This document shows, in pieces, positions 28,806 to 36,590 of a stretch of 64,000 nt of DNA. How positions within the stretch are numbered: position 1 is the stretch's first letter; each line of letters begins with the position of its first letter. The translations under genes and the position numbers were made by a program. The DNA is from Actinacidiphila glaucinigra (GTDB lineage: Bacteria; Actinomycetota; Actinomycetes; Streptomycetales; Streptomycetaceae). The notes below the pieces were generated by a model, which worked only from the letters and a program-made list of their open reading frames with translations, had not been told where the DNA came from and did no database searches. The DNA lies in contig NZ_FZOF01000007.1 in NCBI RefSeq assembly GCF_900188405.1, positions 186,001 to 250,000 on the forward strand. Direction: 5' to 3'.

Positions 28806-29456
28806 GTGACGTCAGCATCGACGCCACGCCCGGCCACCGGCCTGGACACCGTGTCCGTCGCCGTCGACGACCTGAGGGCCGGACGGCCCGTCATCGTCGT
28901 CGACGACGAGGACCGCGAGAACGAGGGCGACCTGGTCATGGCGGCCGAGTTCGCCACCGCGGAGACCCTGGGGTTCTTCGTCCGCTGGACCAGCGGCCTG
29001 ATCTGCGCGCCCATGGCGCCGGAGATCGCCGACCGCCTGGAACTGCCGCTGATGGTCCCGCCCCGTCCCGGCTTCGACACGGCGGCCTACACCGTCTCCG
29101 TCGACGCGGTCGGGGCCGGCTCCGGGATCTCCGCCGAGGACCGCGCGCTCACGGCGCGCACACTCGCCGGCGCCGCCACCCGGCCCGACCAACTGCACCG
29201 CCCCGGGCACGTCTTCCCGCTGCGGGCCCGCGCCGGCGGCGTCGCCGAGCGACGCGGCCACACCGAGGCCACCGTCGACCTGCTGCGGCTCGCCGGGCTG
29301 CCGCCGGTCGGAGTGATCAGCGAGGTCTGCGAGGACGACGGTTCGGTCGCCCGCTTCGACCGGCTGCGCGCCTTCGCCGACCGGCACGGCCTGGCGCTCA
29401 TCTCGATCGAGCAGTTGTCGAACGGACCGCGCCTCGCGGACCCCGCGACGGTGTGA
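28806..29456 (+). CDS. ribB: 3,4-dihydroxy-2-butanone-4-phosphate synthase
   Basis: A 216-residue RibB: it converts ribulose 5-phosphate to dihydroxybutanone phosphate plus formate in riboflavin synthesis. Signatures: [14 protein letters not shown] at 32-44 with the acidic residues that bind Mg, [18 protein letters not shown], and the [18 protein letters not shown] helix. It is a stand-alone RibB with no fused GTP cyclohydrolase II (RibA) domain. The GTG at 28806 follows AAGGGACGA. A HAD hydrolase starts 4 bp after its stop, so the two form an operon. No FMN riboswitch consensus is present in the 112 bp leader, which is unlike many rib operons. Confidence 0.94.
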   Translation: MTSASTPRPATGLDTVSVAVDDLRAGRPVIVVDDEDRENEGDLVMAAEFATAETLGFFVRWTSGLICAPMAPEIADRLELPLMVPPRPGFDTAAYTVSVDAVGAGSGISAEDRALTARTLAGAATRPDQLHRPGHVFPLRARAGGVAERRGHTEATVDLLRLAGLPPVGVISEVCEDDGSVARFDRLRAFADRHGLALISIEQLSNGPRLADPATV

Positions 29457-29460
29457 CCGG

Positions 29461-30147
29461 ATGACCCGAGCGACGATCTTCGACCTGGACGACACCCTGG
29501 TCGACAGCGCGGGCACCTGGGTCCGCGTCTGCGCCGCCTTCGCCGCCCGCCACGGTCACCCGTGGCGGGCCGAGGACACCGCCGCCCTGCACGGCAACGG
29601 CCGCTGGGCGGCGTACGTCGCGGGCCTGTGCGACGGCGCGGCCGAACCCTCCGAGGTGGTCGAGGCCTGCACCGACGCGGCGACGGGCGAGGTCGCCGCG
29701 GGGCGGGTCCCGGCGCTGCCCGGGGCCGTGGACCTGGTGCTCGAAGCCGGGCGCCACGGCCCCGTCGGCCTGGCCACGGCGAGCCCGCGCCGCTTCGTCC
29801 TGGCGGTGCTCGACGGGCTGGGCCTGTCGGGACGGCTGAGCGCCGTCGTGTGCGGGGAGGACGTGGCCCGCGCCAAGCCCGCGCCCGACCCGTACCTGCG
29901 CGCGGCCGCCGCGATCGGCGTCCCGCCGTCCCGCTGCCTGGCCGTCGAGGACTCCCCGAACGGCATCCGCTCGGCGACCGCCGCCGGCATGCGCGTCCTC
30001 GCCGTCCCCCGGGGCGGCATGACGCTGCCGCCCGACGTAGCCCACCTGCCCGCGGCCCAGGCCCCCACGACGGCTGCCGCCCTGCCGCTGCTGACCCGCC
30101 TGCTCGCGCCCCACCCCGGCCCGCTGGTGCACGAGGGCACGGTGTGA
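29461..30147 (+). CDS. HAD superfamily phosphatase in ribB operon
   Basis: A 228-residue HAD subfamily I phosphatase. Motif I is DLDDTLVDS (nucleophile Asp8), motif II ATASP, motif III lies near AKPAPDPYL, motif IV is VEDSPNGI. A helical cap domain sits between motifs I and II. It hydrolyses a small phosphoester. It follows ribB by four bases, so a role in riboflavin synthesis is possible: the pathway needs a phosphatase that removes phosphate from 5-amino-6-ribitylaminouracil phosphate, and HAD enzymes supply it in other bacteria. This assignment is inference from operon context only; beta-phosphoglucomutase-like activity is the main alternative. Confidence 0.88.
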   Translation: MTRATIFDLDDTLVDSAGTWVRVCAAFAARHGHPWRAEDTAALHGNGRWAAYVAGLCDGAAEPSEVVEACTDAATGEVAAGRVPALPGAVDLVLEAGRHGPVGLATASPRRFVLAVLDGLGLSGRLSAVVCGEDVARAKPAPDPYLRAAAAIGVPPSRCLAVEDSPNGIRSATAAGMRVLAVPRGGMTLPPDVAHLPAAQAPTTAAALPLLTRLLAPHPGPLVHEGTV

Positions 30148-30149
30148 GG

Positions 30150-30325
30150 CGCCGCGGGACCGCGGCCAGGACATGGCGCGGCGCCGCCAGGTGCCGGGTG
30201 CCCGGGGGGAGTTCGAGCCCGGACGGGAGGGCGTACGCGGCCACCGCGCGCAGGTGGCCGAGGACCTCGGCGAAAGCTCGCGGGTCACCCGGTGGTCGTC
30301 GAGGAGGTCCAGCAGCGCGTCATTC
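30150..30325 (-). pseudogene. frameshifted coding remnant between HAD gene and mug
   Basis: On the minus strand, codons with GC-rich third positions read [15 protein letters not shown] (from 30325) and then, after a net shift near 30267-30275, [20 protein letters not shown] followed by [17 protein letters not shown]. Each half looks like natural helical protein, and joined they would be continuous, but no single frame connects them and no start codon or full gene is present. I read it as the decayed remnant of a gene. The family is not recognised. Confidence 0.3.
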
Positions 30326-30880
30326 CTGCGACGCGTCGCGGAGGCGTCCGAACTCCTCCGTCATGGCCTGCGTCGACCAACCGGCGTTCAGGCCGCTGGG
30401 GTTGGGCAGGACCCAGATCCGGGTGCCGCCGATCGTGCGGTCCTGGGGGCCGATGCGGGCACGCGGCTCGGTGAAGGCGACGCGGTAGGCGGTGACGCCC
30501 ACCACGGCAAGCCAGCGCGGCTCGTAGCGCAGGACCCGCTCCGCCAGCAGCCGCCCGCCCTCAAGGAGTTCGTCGCGGGTCAGTTCGTCGGCGCGGGCCG
30601 AGGCGCGGGCGACGACGTTGGTGATCCCGAGCCCGGAGGCGAGGAGTTCGTCCTGTTCCGCCGGGTCGAGCCGGCGCGGGGTGAACCCGGAGGCGTGCAG
30701 CACCGGCCAGAAGCGGTTGCCGGGGCGGGCGAAGTGGTGACCGGTCGCGGCCGACATCAGCCCGGGGTTGATGCCGCAGAACAGCACCCGCAGGCCGTCC
30801 GCGATCACGTCGGGGATGACGCGGTCGCGGGCGGCCTCCAGCTCGTCCTGGGTGGGGCGGGTCCGCCTGACCGTGGTCAG
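30320..30880 (-). CDS. mug: mismatch-specific DNA glycosylase (Mug)
   Basis: A uracil/thymine DNA glycosylase of the Mug/TDG family, which excises U or T from G:U and G:T mispairs. Family motifs are clear: [20 protein letters not shown] near the start, with the catalytic-site Asn in GINPG, and NPSGLN near the end. About 186 residues if translation starts at the CTG at 30880, which overlaps the purB stop codon (CTGA) exactly where an ATGA-type overlap would be expected. No ATG, GTG or TTG lies in frame between there and a GTG at 30808, which would remove [18 protein letters not shown], a conserved family segment. Start is therefore uncertain. Downstream of purB and translationally linked to it. 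Confidence 0.8.
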   Translation of the reverse strand: MTTVRRTRPTQDELEAARDRVIPDVIADGLRVLFCGINPGLMSAATGHHFARPGNRFWPVLHASGFTPRRLDPAEQDELLASGLGITNVVARASARADELTRDELLEGGRLLAERVLRYEPRWLAVVGVTAYRVAFTEPRARIGPQDRTIGGTRIWVLPNPSGLNAGWSTQAMTEEFGRLRDASQE

Positions 30881-32310
30881 AGGATGGCCCCGGGGGTGTA
30901 GGCGGCCGCCTGCGGGTACCGGCCGGCGACCTCGGCGATCCGGCGTACGACCTCGGCGACCTGGTCCGCGGCCGCACCCGTGAAGGAGAGGCGGTCGGCC
31001 ATGAGGGCGTCCAGCCCGCCGCGGTCGAGCGGGATGCGCTCGTCCTCGGCGAGCCGGTCCAGCAGTTCGTTGCGCTCGGCGCCCTTCTCGCGCATCGCGA
31101 GCGCGGAGGCGACCGCGTGCTCCTTGATGACCTCGTGCGCCAGCTCGCGGCCGACGCCGGCCCGCACCGCGCCCATGAGCACCTTCGTGGTGGCGAGGAA
31201 CGGCAGGTAGCGGTCGAGTTCGCGGGCGATGACGGCCGGGAAGGCGCCGAACTCGTCGAGCACCGTCAGGAAGGTCTCCAGCAGGCCGTCGAAGGCGAAG
31301 AACGCGTCCGGCAGGGCCACCCGGCGCACCACGGAGCAGGAGACGTCGCCCTCGTTCCACTGGTCGCCGGCCAGCTCGCCCACCATGGAGGCGTAGCCGC
31401 GCAGGATGACCGCCAGGCCGTTGACGCGCTCGCAGGAGCGGGTGTTCATCTTGTGCGGCATGGCGGAGGAGCCGACCTGGCCGGGCTTGAAGCCCTCGGT
31501 GACCAGCTCGTGCCCGGCCATCAGGCGGATCGTCTTGGCGAGCGACGACGGCGCGGCCGCCAGCTGCACCAGCGCGGTGACGGCGTCGTAGTCCAGCGAG
31601 CGCGGGTAGACCTGGCCGACGGAGGTGAAGACCTCGGAGAAGCCGAGGTGCGCCGCGATACGGCGCTCCAGCTCGGCGAGCTTGCCGGTGTCGCCGCCGA
31701 GCAGGTCGAGCATGTCCTGGGCGGTGCCGACCGGGCCCTTGATGCCGCGCAGCGGGTAGCGGCCGAGGAGGTCCTCGACGCGGGCGAAGGCGACGAGCAG
31801 CTCGTCGGCCGTGGTCGCGAAGCGCTTGCCGAGGGTCGTGGTCTGGGCGGCCACGTTGTGCGAACGGCCGGCCATGACCAGCTCCGCGTACTCGGCGGCG
31901 AGTGTGCCGAGCCGGGACAGGACGGCGACGGTGCGGTCGCGCACGTGCTCCAGGGAGAGCCGGATCTGCAGCTGCTCGACGTTCTCGGTGAGGTCGCGCG
32001 AGGTCATGCCCTTGTGGACGTGCTCGTGCCCCGCGAGGGCGTTGAACTCCTCGATGCGCGCCTTGACGTCGTGCCGGGTGACCTTCTCCCGCTCCGCGAT
32101 GGAGGCCAGGTCCACCTGCTCCAGCACCCGCTCGTAGTCCGCGAGTGCCTGGTCCGGAACCTCGATCCCCAGGTCCTTCTGGGCCCGCAGCACGGCCAGC
32201 CACAGACGGCGCTCCAGCACCACCTTCTGCTCGGGGGACCACAGGGTGGCGAGCTCCGCGGAGGCGTAGCGGCCGGCCAGGACGTTGGGGATGCGGGGCT
32301 TGGAAGTCAC
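30877..32310 (-). CDS. purB: adenylosuccinate lyase
   Basis: A 477-residue PurB of the fumarase/aspartase superfamily. It performs two purine steps: SAICAR to AICAR and adenylosuccinate to AMP, each releasing fumarate. The superfamily signature GSSAMPHKMN is present, as are TSRDLTENVE and VGTAQDMLDL, around the active site. The GTG at 32310 starts TSKPRIPNVL, the family N-terminus. A TAGAAT box ends only 8 bp before the GTG, so the message is probably leaderless. Longer upstream frame is a shadow. The Mug gene overlaps its stop codon. Together with the NCS2 permease upstream it serves purine supply. Confidence 0.96.
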   Translation of the reverse strand: MTSKPRIPNVLAGRYASAELATLWSPEQKVVLERRLWLAVLRAQKDLGIEVPDQALADYERVLEQVDLASIAEREKVTRHDVKARIEEFNALAGHEHVHKGMTSRDLTENVEQLQIRLSLEHVRDRTVAVLSRLGTLAAEYAELVMAGRSHNVAAQTTTLGKRFATTADELLVAFARVEDLLGRYPLRGIKGPVGTAQDMLDLLGGDTGKLAELERRIAAHLGFSEVFTSVGQVYPRSLDYDAVTALVQLAAAPSSLAKTIRLMAGHELVTEGFKPGQVGSSAMPHKMNTRSCERVNGLAVILRGYASMVGELAGDQWNEGDVSCSVVRRVALPDAFFAFDGLLETFLTVLDEFGAFPAVIARELDRYLPFLATTKVLMGAVRAGVGRELAHEVIKEHAVASALAMREKGAERNELLDRLAEDERIPLDRGGLDALMADRLSFTGAAADQVAEVVRRIAEVAGRYPQAAAYTPGAIL

Positions 32311-32662
32311 GTAGCGAGATTCTACTGCGCGTCGGCGCAGGTCAGCGCGCCGCACCGGTCTATGCGCGTAGCGTACTGGGGCGCCAGGGAGAGCGCGGTC
32401 GGGTCCAACGGTTGGCGGGCCGACCCCTGGGCGCCGCCCGGAAAGGCGACGACGCAGATCGTCGGGCTCTGCCTTTCCGCCGTGAGAACCCTGCGCTGGA
32501 CGGCGACGGCCGTCGTCTTCTGCCTCATCGCCATCGGCGCCCGTTCGGCGACCCGTCACGCCTGGCGCAAGGCCCGGGGCCCGGGCGAACCGCGGACCGC
32601 CCGCCTTCCCGGCGGCAACCTCCGCCCCGGGAGGTCCTGGCGCCGCCGACGTCGGCGTTCGC
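32311..32662. other. intergenic region between purB and SGNH hydrolase genes
   Basis: This 352 bp gap holds the purB promoter at its left end and a possible small plus-strand gene (32482-32730, listed separately). The part between 32350 and 32480 also keeps high third-position GC in the same plus frame, so an earlier start at ATG 32362 is possible. Nothing else is seen. Confidence 0.4.
32319..32347 (-). promoter_or_regulatory. purB promoter, probably leaderless
   Basis: On the minus strand, TAGAAT (32319-32324) is an excellent -10 box, with GCTGAC (32341-32346) as -35 at 16 bp. The GTG of purB begins 8 bases downstream of the -10 box, so transcription should start at or next to the start codon. 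Confidence 0.55.
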
Positions 32663-32730
32663 TCAGAGCTCGAACGGTACGAGCTCCGCGCGCTTGGGCG
32701 GCAGGCCGTCGCCGGAGGAGCGGCCGGTGA
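32482..32730 (+). CDS. possible small membrane protein
   Basis: An 82-residue frame from GTG. The first half shows strong coding codon bias (nearly all G/C third positions with lower GC at second positions) and a hydrophobic span TATAVVFCLIAIGARSAT followed by RHAWRKARGPGEP, the layout of a single-pass membrane protein with a basic tail. The last third is Arg-rich and antisense to the SGNH gene end, which weakens the case. An alternative ATG at 32362 is in frame. No clear ribosome binding site. No family recognised. Confidence 0.3.
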   Translation: MRTLRWTATAVVFCLIAIGARSATRHAWRKARGPGEPRTARLPGGNLRPGRSWRRRRRRSLRARTVRAPRAWAAGRRRRSGR

Positions 32731-33433
32731 GGCGGCGGCCGATCCACGGGACGAGGTGCTGGCGCGTGAAGCGCAGGTCGGCCGCGCGGCGGGCGGGCCA
32801 CGAGACGGGGAGGGAGTCCGGCAGGGCCTCGGTCCAGTCGAACTGCGCGGTGTGCCCGAGGGTCTGCCAGACCGCCTCGGTGACCCGGCGGTGGCCCTCG
32901 CCGTCCAGGTGCAGCCGGTCCTCGGCCCACAGGCGCGGGTCGCCCAGCACATGGGCGCCGTACAGGTCCACCACGAGCGCGCCGTGCCGGGCGGCCAGGT
33001 CGTCGACGAAGCCGAACAGCTCCTCCATGCGCGGCAGGAAGCGCACCGCCACCGGGCCCCGGCGGGCCGGGCTGCGCATCAGCACCAGTTGCCGGCAGGC
33101 CGGCGCCAGCCGTTCCACGGCCTCCTCCAGCAGCGCGCACACCTTCGGCACGTCGCACTTGGGCCGCAGCACGTCGTTGAGCCCGCCCACCAGGGTGATC
33201 AGGTCGGCCTCCATGGAGGCGGCGGTCTCGACCTGCTCGTCGACGATCTGCTGGATGAGCTTCCCGCGCACCGCCAGGTTGGCGTAGCGGAAGCCCGGCG
33301 CGTGGGCGGCGAGCCGCCCGGCGAGGAGGTCGGCCCAGCCCCGGTAGGAGCCGTCGGGGAGCGCGTCGGACATGCCTTCGGTGAAGGAGTCGCCGAGCGC
33401 GACGAAGCTGGTGTGGGTGGCGTTCATCTGCAT
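32663..33433 (-). CDS. SGNH/GDSL family hydrolase
   Basis: A 256-residue SGNH hydrolase, a fold of esterases and lipases. Block I is FVALGDSFTEGMSD (nucleophile Ser in GDSF), block III GGLNDVLRP, block V LWAEDRLHLDGEGH with the catalytic Asp and His. Block II Gly lies in NLAVRGK. No signal peptide, so probably cytoplasmic, acting on an acyl ester or similar. The C-terminal PLPVSWPARRAADLRFTRQH segment is seen in a conserved Streptomyces subgroup. Start ATG at 33433; a second in-frame ATG six bases later (33427, MNATHTS) is equally possible. It stands alone, with CNNM genes upstream on the same strand. Confidence 0.9.
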   Translation of the reverse strand: MQMNATHTSFVALGDSFTEGMSDALPDGSYRGWADLLAGRLAAHAPGFRYANLAVRGKLIQQIVDEQVETAASMEADLITLVGGLNDVLRPKCDVPKVCALLEEAVERLAPACRQLVLMRSPARRGPVAVRFLPRMEELFGFVDDLAARHGALVVDLYGAHVLGDPRLWAEDRLHLDGEGHRRVTEAVWQTLGHTAQFDWTEALPDSLPVSWPARRAADLRFTRQHLVPWIGRRLTGRSSGDGLPPKRAELVPFEL

Positions 33434-33470
33434 GGCGGGCGAGATCCTACCGGCCCCGCGGAGCGCCGCT

Positions 33471-34496
33471 TCAGGCGGCCGGTGCGTGGCCCACGAGCTC
33501 CTTCAGCACGTCCTCCATGGTCACCAGACCGAGGCCGCGGCCCTGGTCGTCGACGACCGCCGCCAGGTGCGCCCCGCTGGCCCGCATCGCCGCCAGGACG
33601 TCGTCCAGCGGGGTGGCCGCGCCGACCCGGGTGATCCGGCGCAGCGCGCCGCGTGGGAAGGGCTGGTCGTGGCGGCTGGGGCCGAGCGCCAGGGCGTCCT
33701 TCACATGGAGGTAGCCGAGGATGCGGCAGGTCTCGTCGGTGACGGGGAAGCGCGAGAAGCCGGACCGGGCGGCCAGGCGCTCCAGCCCCGCCGGGGTCGT
33801 ACCGAAGCGCGCGGAGACCACGCGCTCCCACGGGACGACGACCGCGCGGACCGGACGGCGCCCCAGCTCCAGGGCGTCCTGCAGGCGGATGGCGGCCCGC
33901 TCGTCCAGCAGCCCGGCCTGACCGGCGTCGGTCACCATCCGGGCCAGCTCGTCGTCCGAGAACACCGCCGCGACCTCGTCCTTCGGCTCGACCCGCAGCA
34001 GCTTCAGCAGCCCGTTCGCGAAGGCGTTCACCGTGAAGATCACCGGGCGCAGCGCCCGCGCCAGGGTCACCAGCGGGGGGCCGAGGACCAGCGCGGTGCG
34101 CTCCGGGGCGGCGAGCGCGATGTTCTTGGGGACCATCTCGCCGAACAGCATGTGCGCGTACGTGGCCAGGGTCAGCGCGATGGCGAAGGACAGGGCGTGG
34201 ATCGCGCCCTGCGGTACGTGCAGCAGGTGGAAGAGCGGCCCCAGCAGGTGCTCGATGGCCGGTTCCGCCACGATGCCCAGCACCAGCGTGCACAGCGTGA
34301 TGCCCAGCTGGGCGGCGGCCATCAGCGGCGACAGGTGCTGCAGCCCCCACAGGACGTGGCGCGCGCCGCGCTCCCCGGCCTCCGCGCGGGGCTCGATCTG
34401 GCTGCGCCGGACGGAGATCATCGCGAACTCGGCGCCGACGAAGAAGGCGTTCACGACCAGGGTCAGCGCCCCGATGAACAGCTGCAGGAAGATCAT
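33471..34496 (-). CDS. CNNM/CorC-type transporter-like protein with CBS pair
   Basis: A 341-residue membrane protein: a DUF21 (CNNM) transmembrane domain with hydrophobic segments near 1-22, 57-80, 85-110 and 120-145 (FVGAEFAMISVRRSQIE and MVPKNIALAAPER are DUF21 hallmarks), followed by a tandem CBS domain (about 200-335) ending TMEDVLKELVG. CNNM/CorC proteins transport or regulate Mg2+ and Co2+; CBS pairs bind adenine nucleotides. No CorC_HlyC domain follows, unlike its partner. Its ATG at 34496 overlaps the stop codon of the upstream gene (ATGA), so the two subunits are co-translated and probably form a heteromer. Confidence 0.9.
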   Translation of the reverse strand: MIFLQLFIGALTLVVNAFFVGAEFAMISVRRSQIEPRAEAGERGARHVLWGLQHLSPLMAAAQLGITLCTLVLGIVAEPAIEHLLGPLFHLLHVPQGAIHALSFAIALTLATYAHMLFGEMVPKNIALAAPERTALVLGPPLVTLARALRPVIFTVNAFANGLLKLLRVEPKDEVAAVFSDDELARMVTDAGQAGLLDERAAIRLQDALELGRRPVRAVVVPWERVVSARFGTTPAGLERLAARSGFSRFPVTDETCRILGYLHVKDALALGPSRHDQPFPRGALRRITRVGAATPLDDVLAAMRASGAHLAAVVDDQGRGLGLVTMEDVLKELVGHAPAA

Positions 34497-35863
34497 CGCG
34501 CGTCCGCCGTCCCGTCGTCCGCGCCCCGCGCCCGCGTCGCGAGACCGTTCTGCGCGCGGGGCGCCGGGGAGATCAGCCGTACGTGCGCCGCGCGGTGGTG
34601 CGAGTCGTCGGTGACCTCGACCATCCAGCCGTTGACGTCGACGGTGTCGCCGGTCGCCGGGATCCGTCCGAGCCGCTCGGCGACCAGGCCGGCCAGCGTC
34701 TCGTAGGGGCCGTCCGCGATCCTCAGGCCGATGTGCGCGAGCTGGTCGGTCCGTATGGCCCCGTCGGCGTCGTAGACGCGGCGGCCGGTGCGGTCCTGGT
34801 GGATGAAGGCCAGGTCGGGGGTCTCCATCGGGTCGTGCTCGTCGCGGACCTCGCCGACGACCTCCTCCACGATGTCCTCCAGGGTGACGACCCCCGCCGT
34901 GCCGCCGTACTCGTCGATGACGACGGCCATGCTCATCGAGCCGGACAGCCGGTCCAGCAGCCGGTCCACGGTGAGCGACTCGGGGACCGGCACCGGCTCC
35001 CGCAGCAGCGGGGTGATCGGGTGGCCCTCCCGGCGTTCGTAGGGCACGGACAGGACGTCCTTGATGTGGACGATGCCGATCACGTTGTCCAGGCCGCCCC
35101 GGTGGACGGGGAAGCGGGACAGCCCCGTGGCGCGGGTGATGTCGGCGACGTCCCGGCAGGTGGCGCCCTCCTCCAGGGCGACGACCTGGACGCGGGGGGT
35201 CATCACGTTCTCGGCTGTCAGCCGGGCCAGGCTCAGCGTCCGCACGAACAGCTCGGCGGTGTCGGCCTCCAGCGCGCCGGCGCGGGCGGAGTGCCGGGCG
35301 AGGGCCACCAGCTCCTCGGGGCTGCGCGCCGAGGCCAGTTCCTCGGCGGGTTCCATGCCCAGGCGGTGCAGGACCCGGTTGGCGGTGTTGTTCAGGTGGC
35401 GGATCAGCGGGCCGAAGGCGGCGGTGAAGGCGGTCTGCGGCGGGGCGACGGCCTTGGCCACCGGCAGCGGGCGGGAGATCGCCCAGTTCTTGGGGACGAG
35501 CTCGCCCACGACCATCAGCACCACCGTCGAGATGCCGGTGCCGAGCACCAGGCCCAGCGACGCGGCCCCGGCGGCCGACATCCCCAGCGCGCGCAGCGGT
35601 CCCGCCAGCAACTCGGCGATGGAGGCCTGCGCCAGCATGCCGATGACCAGTCCCGTGACGGTGATGCCGAGCTGGGCGCCGGACAGCTGCACCGTCAGGC
35701 TGCGCACGGCCCGCAGCGCCGCCGGGGCGCCGCGCTCGCCCGCCTTCTCGGCCCGTTCCAGGTCGGTGCGCTCGACCGTGGTCAAGGAGAACTCCGCGGC
35801 GACGAAGACGGCGCAGGCCAGCGTCAGCAGCAGGGCGACGGCCAGGAGCAGCACTTCGGTCAT
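34493..35863 (-). CDS. CNNM/CorC-type transporter with CBS and CorC_HlyC domains
   Basis: A 456-residue protein: DUF21 domain with four hydrophobic segments (FVAAEFSLTTVERTDLERAE, GELVPKNWAISRP), CBS pair (about 215-335, DVMTPR-like NVMTPRVQVVALEE and SMAVVIDEYGGTAGVVTLEDI) and a C-terminal CorC_HlyC transporter-associated domain (about 350-430, DGPYETLAGLVAERLGRIP). Family members such as CorC/MpfA control magnesium efflux. The ATG at 35863 has GAGGTGTCCCG just ahead. It overlaps the second CNNM gene by 4 bp. The pair arrangement of a long and a short CNNM protein is usual in actinobacteria. Confidence 0.92.
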   Translation of the reverse strand: MTEVLLLAVALLLTLACAVFVAAEFSLTTVERTDLERAEKAGERGAPAALRAVRSLTVQLSGAQLGITVTGLVIGMLAQASIAELLAGPLRALGMSAAGAASLGLVLGTGISTVVLMVVGELVPKNWAISRPLPVAKAVAPPQTAFTAAFGPLIRHLNNTANRVLHRLGMEPAEELASARSPEELVALARHSARAGALEADTAELFVRTLSLARLTAENVMTPRVQVVALEEGATCRDVADITRATGLSRFPVHRGGLDNVIGIVHIKDVLSVPYERREGHPITPLLREPVPVPESLTVDRLLDRLSGSMSMAVVIDEYGGTAGVVTLEDIVEEVVGEVRDEHDPMETPDLAFIHQDRTGRRVYDADGAIRTDQLAHIGLRIADGPYETLAGLVAERLGRIPATGDTVDVNGWMVEVTDDSHHRAAHVRLISPAPRAQNGLATRARGADDGTADAR

Positions 35864-36046
35864 CGGGACACCTCGGTCCCATGATCGGTCAGGCCGGGGT
35901 GGGGCGCGCGCCGCGGGCGTGGGCCAGGGGACCCGGGACGCGGCGGACTCGCAGGGTCGTCCATACGCCCATCGTAGGAAGCGCGGGCACAACGGACAGC
36001 CCGGGAACACCGCGGCCGGGGGAGCGCCCCGGACCTCGGTGGCGCG

Positions 36047-36478
36047 CTACGGGGTCCGCTCGAACGGCTTGGTCCAGCGGCGCCAGTGGTGCTCGGGCGC
36101 GTAGCCCGCCGAGCGCCAGGCGTGGTGGGCGCGCTCGTTGCGCTCCAGCACCATCGCGTCGCCGCGCCGGCCGCCCAGCGCGGTGAAGCGCTCCTCGGCC
36201 GCCGCCAGCAGGGCCCGGGCGACGCCCTGCCGCCGCCGCTCGGGGTGGACCGCCAGCCGGTACAGGTGGCAGCGCCAGCCGTCGAAGCCCGCGATGACCG
36301 TGCCGACGAGCACGCCGCCGGCCTCGGCGAGCAGCAGGGCGCCGGGGTCGCGTGCGATCAGCCGCGCGACGCCGTCCGGGTCGTCGCTGATGCTGGTGCC
36401 CTCGGCGGCCGTCCGCCAGAAGTCCAGCACCCGTCCGGCGTCGGCCGGTGCGGCGCCGCGTATCGCGAGATCGTCCAT
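36047..36478 (-). CDS. GNAT family N-acetyltransferase
   Basis: A 143-residue single-domain GNAT. Strands and loop: HLYRLAVHPERRRQGVARALLAAAE contains the acetyl-CoA-binding R-R-x-G-x-A loop, and ERNERAHHAWRSAGYAPEHHW is the typical final helix and strand. The first half is AIRGAAPADAGRVLDFWRTAA. It resembles the RimI/YpeA branch. Substrate unknown. No operon partner: 112 bp separate it from the ABC permease gene and 183 bp from the CNNM genes. Confidence 0.88.
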   Translation of the reverse strand: MDDLAIRGAAPADAGRVLDFWRTAAEGTSISDDPDGVARLIARDPGALLLAEAGGVLVGTVIAGFDGWRCHLYRLAVHPERRRQGVARALLAAAEERFTALGGRRGDAMVLERNERAHHAWRSAGYAPEHHWRRWTKPFERTP

Positions 36479-36590
36479 GCGGGTCAGCCAAGCAGCCCGC
36501 GGGCCCGGGCGGCGAGCGAATTACGAAGCGCCGTGCCCTTCGCCCGGCTCGCCGCGCCGCAGCTCCGCGATGACCCCGCCGCCGGGCCGC

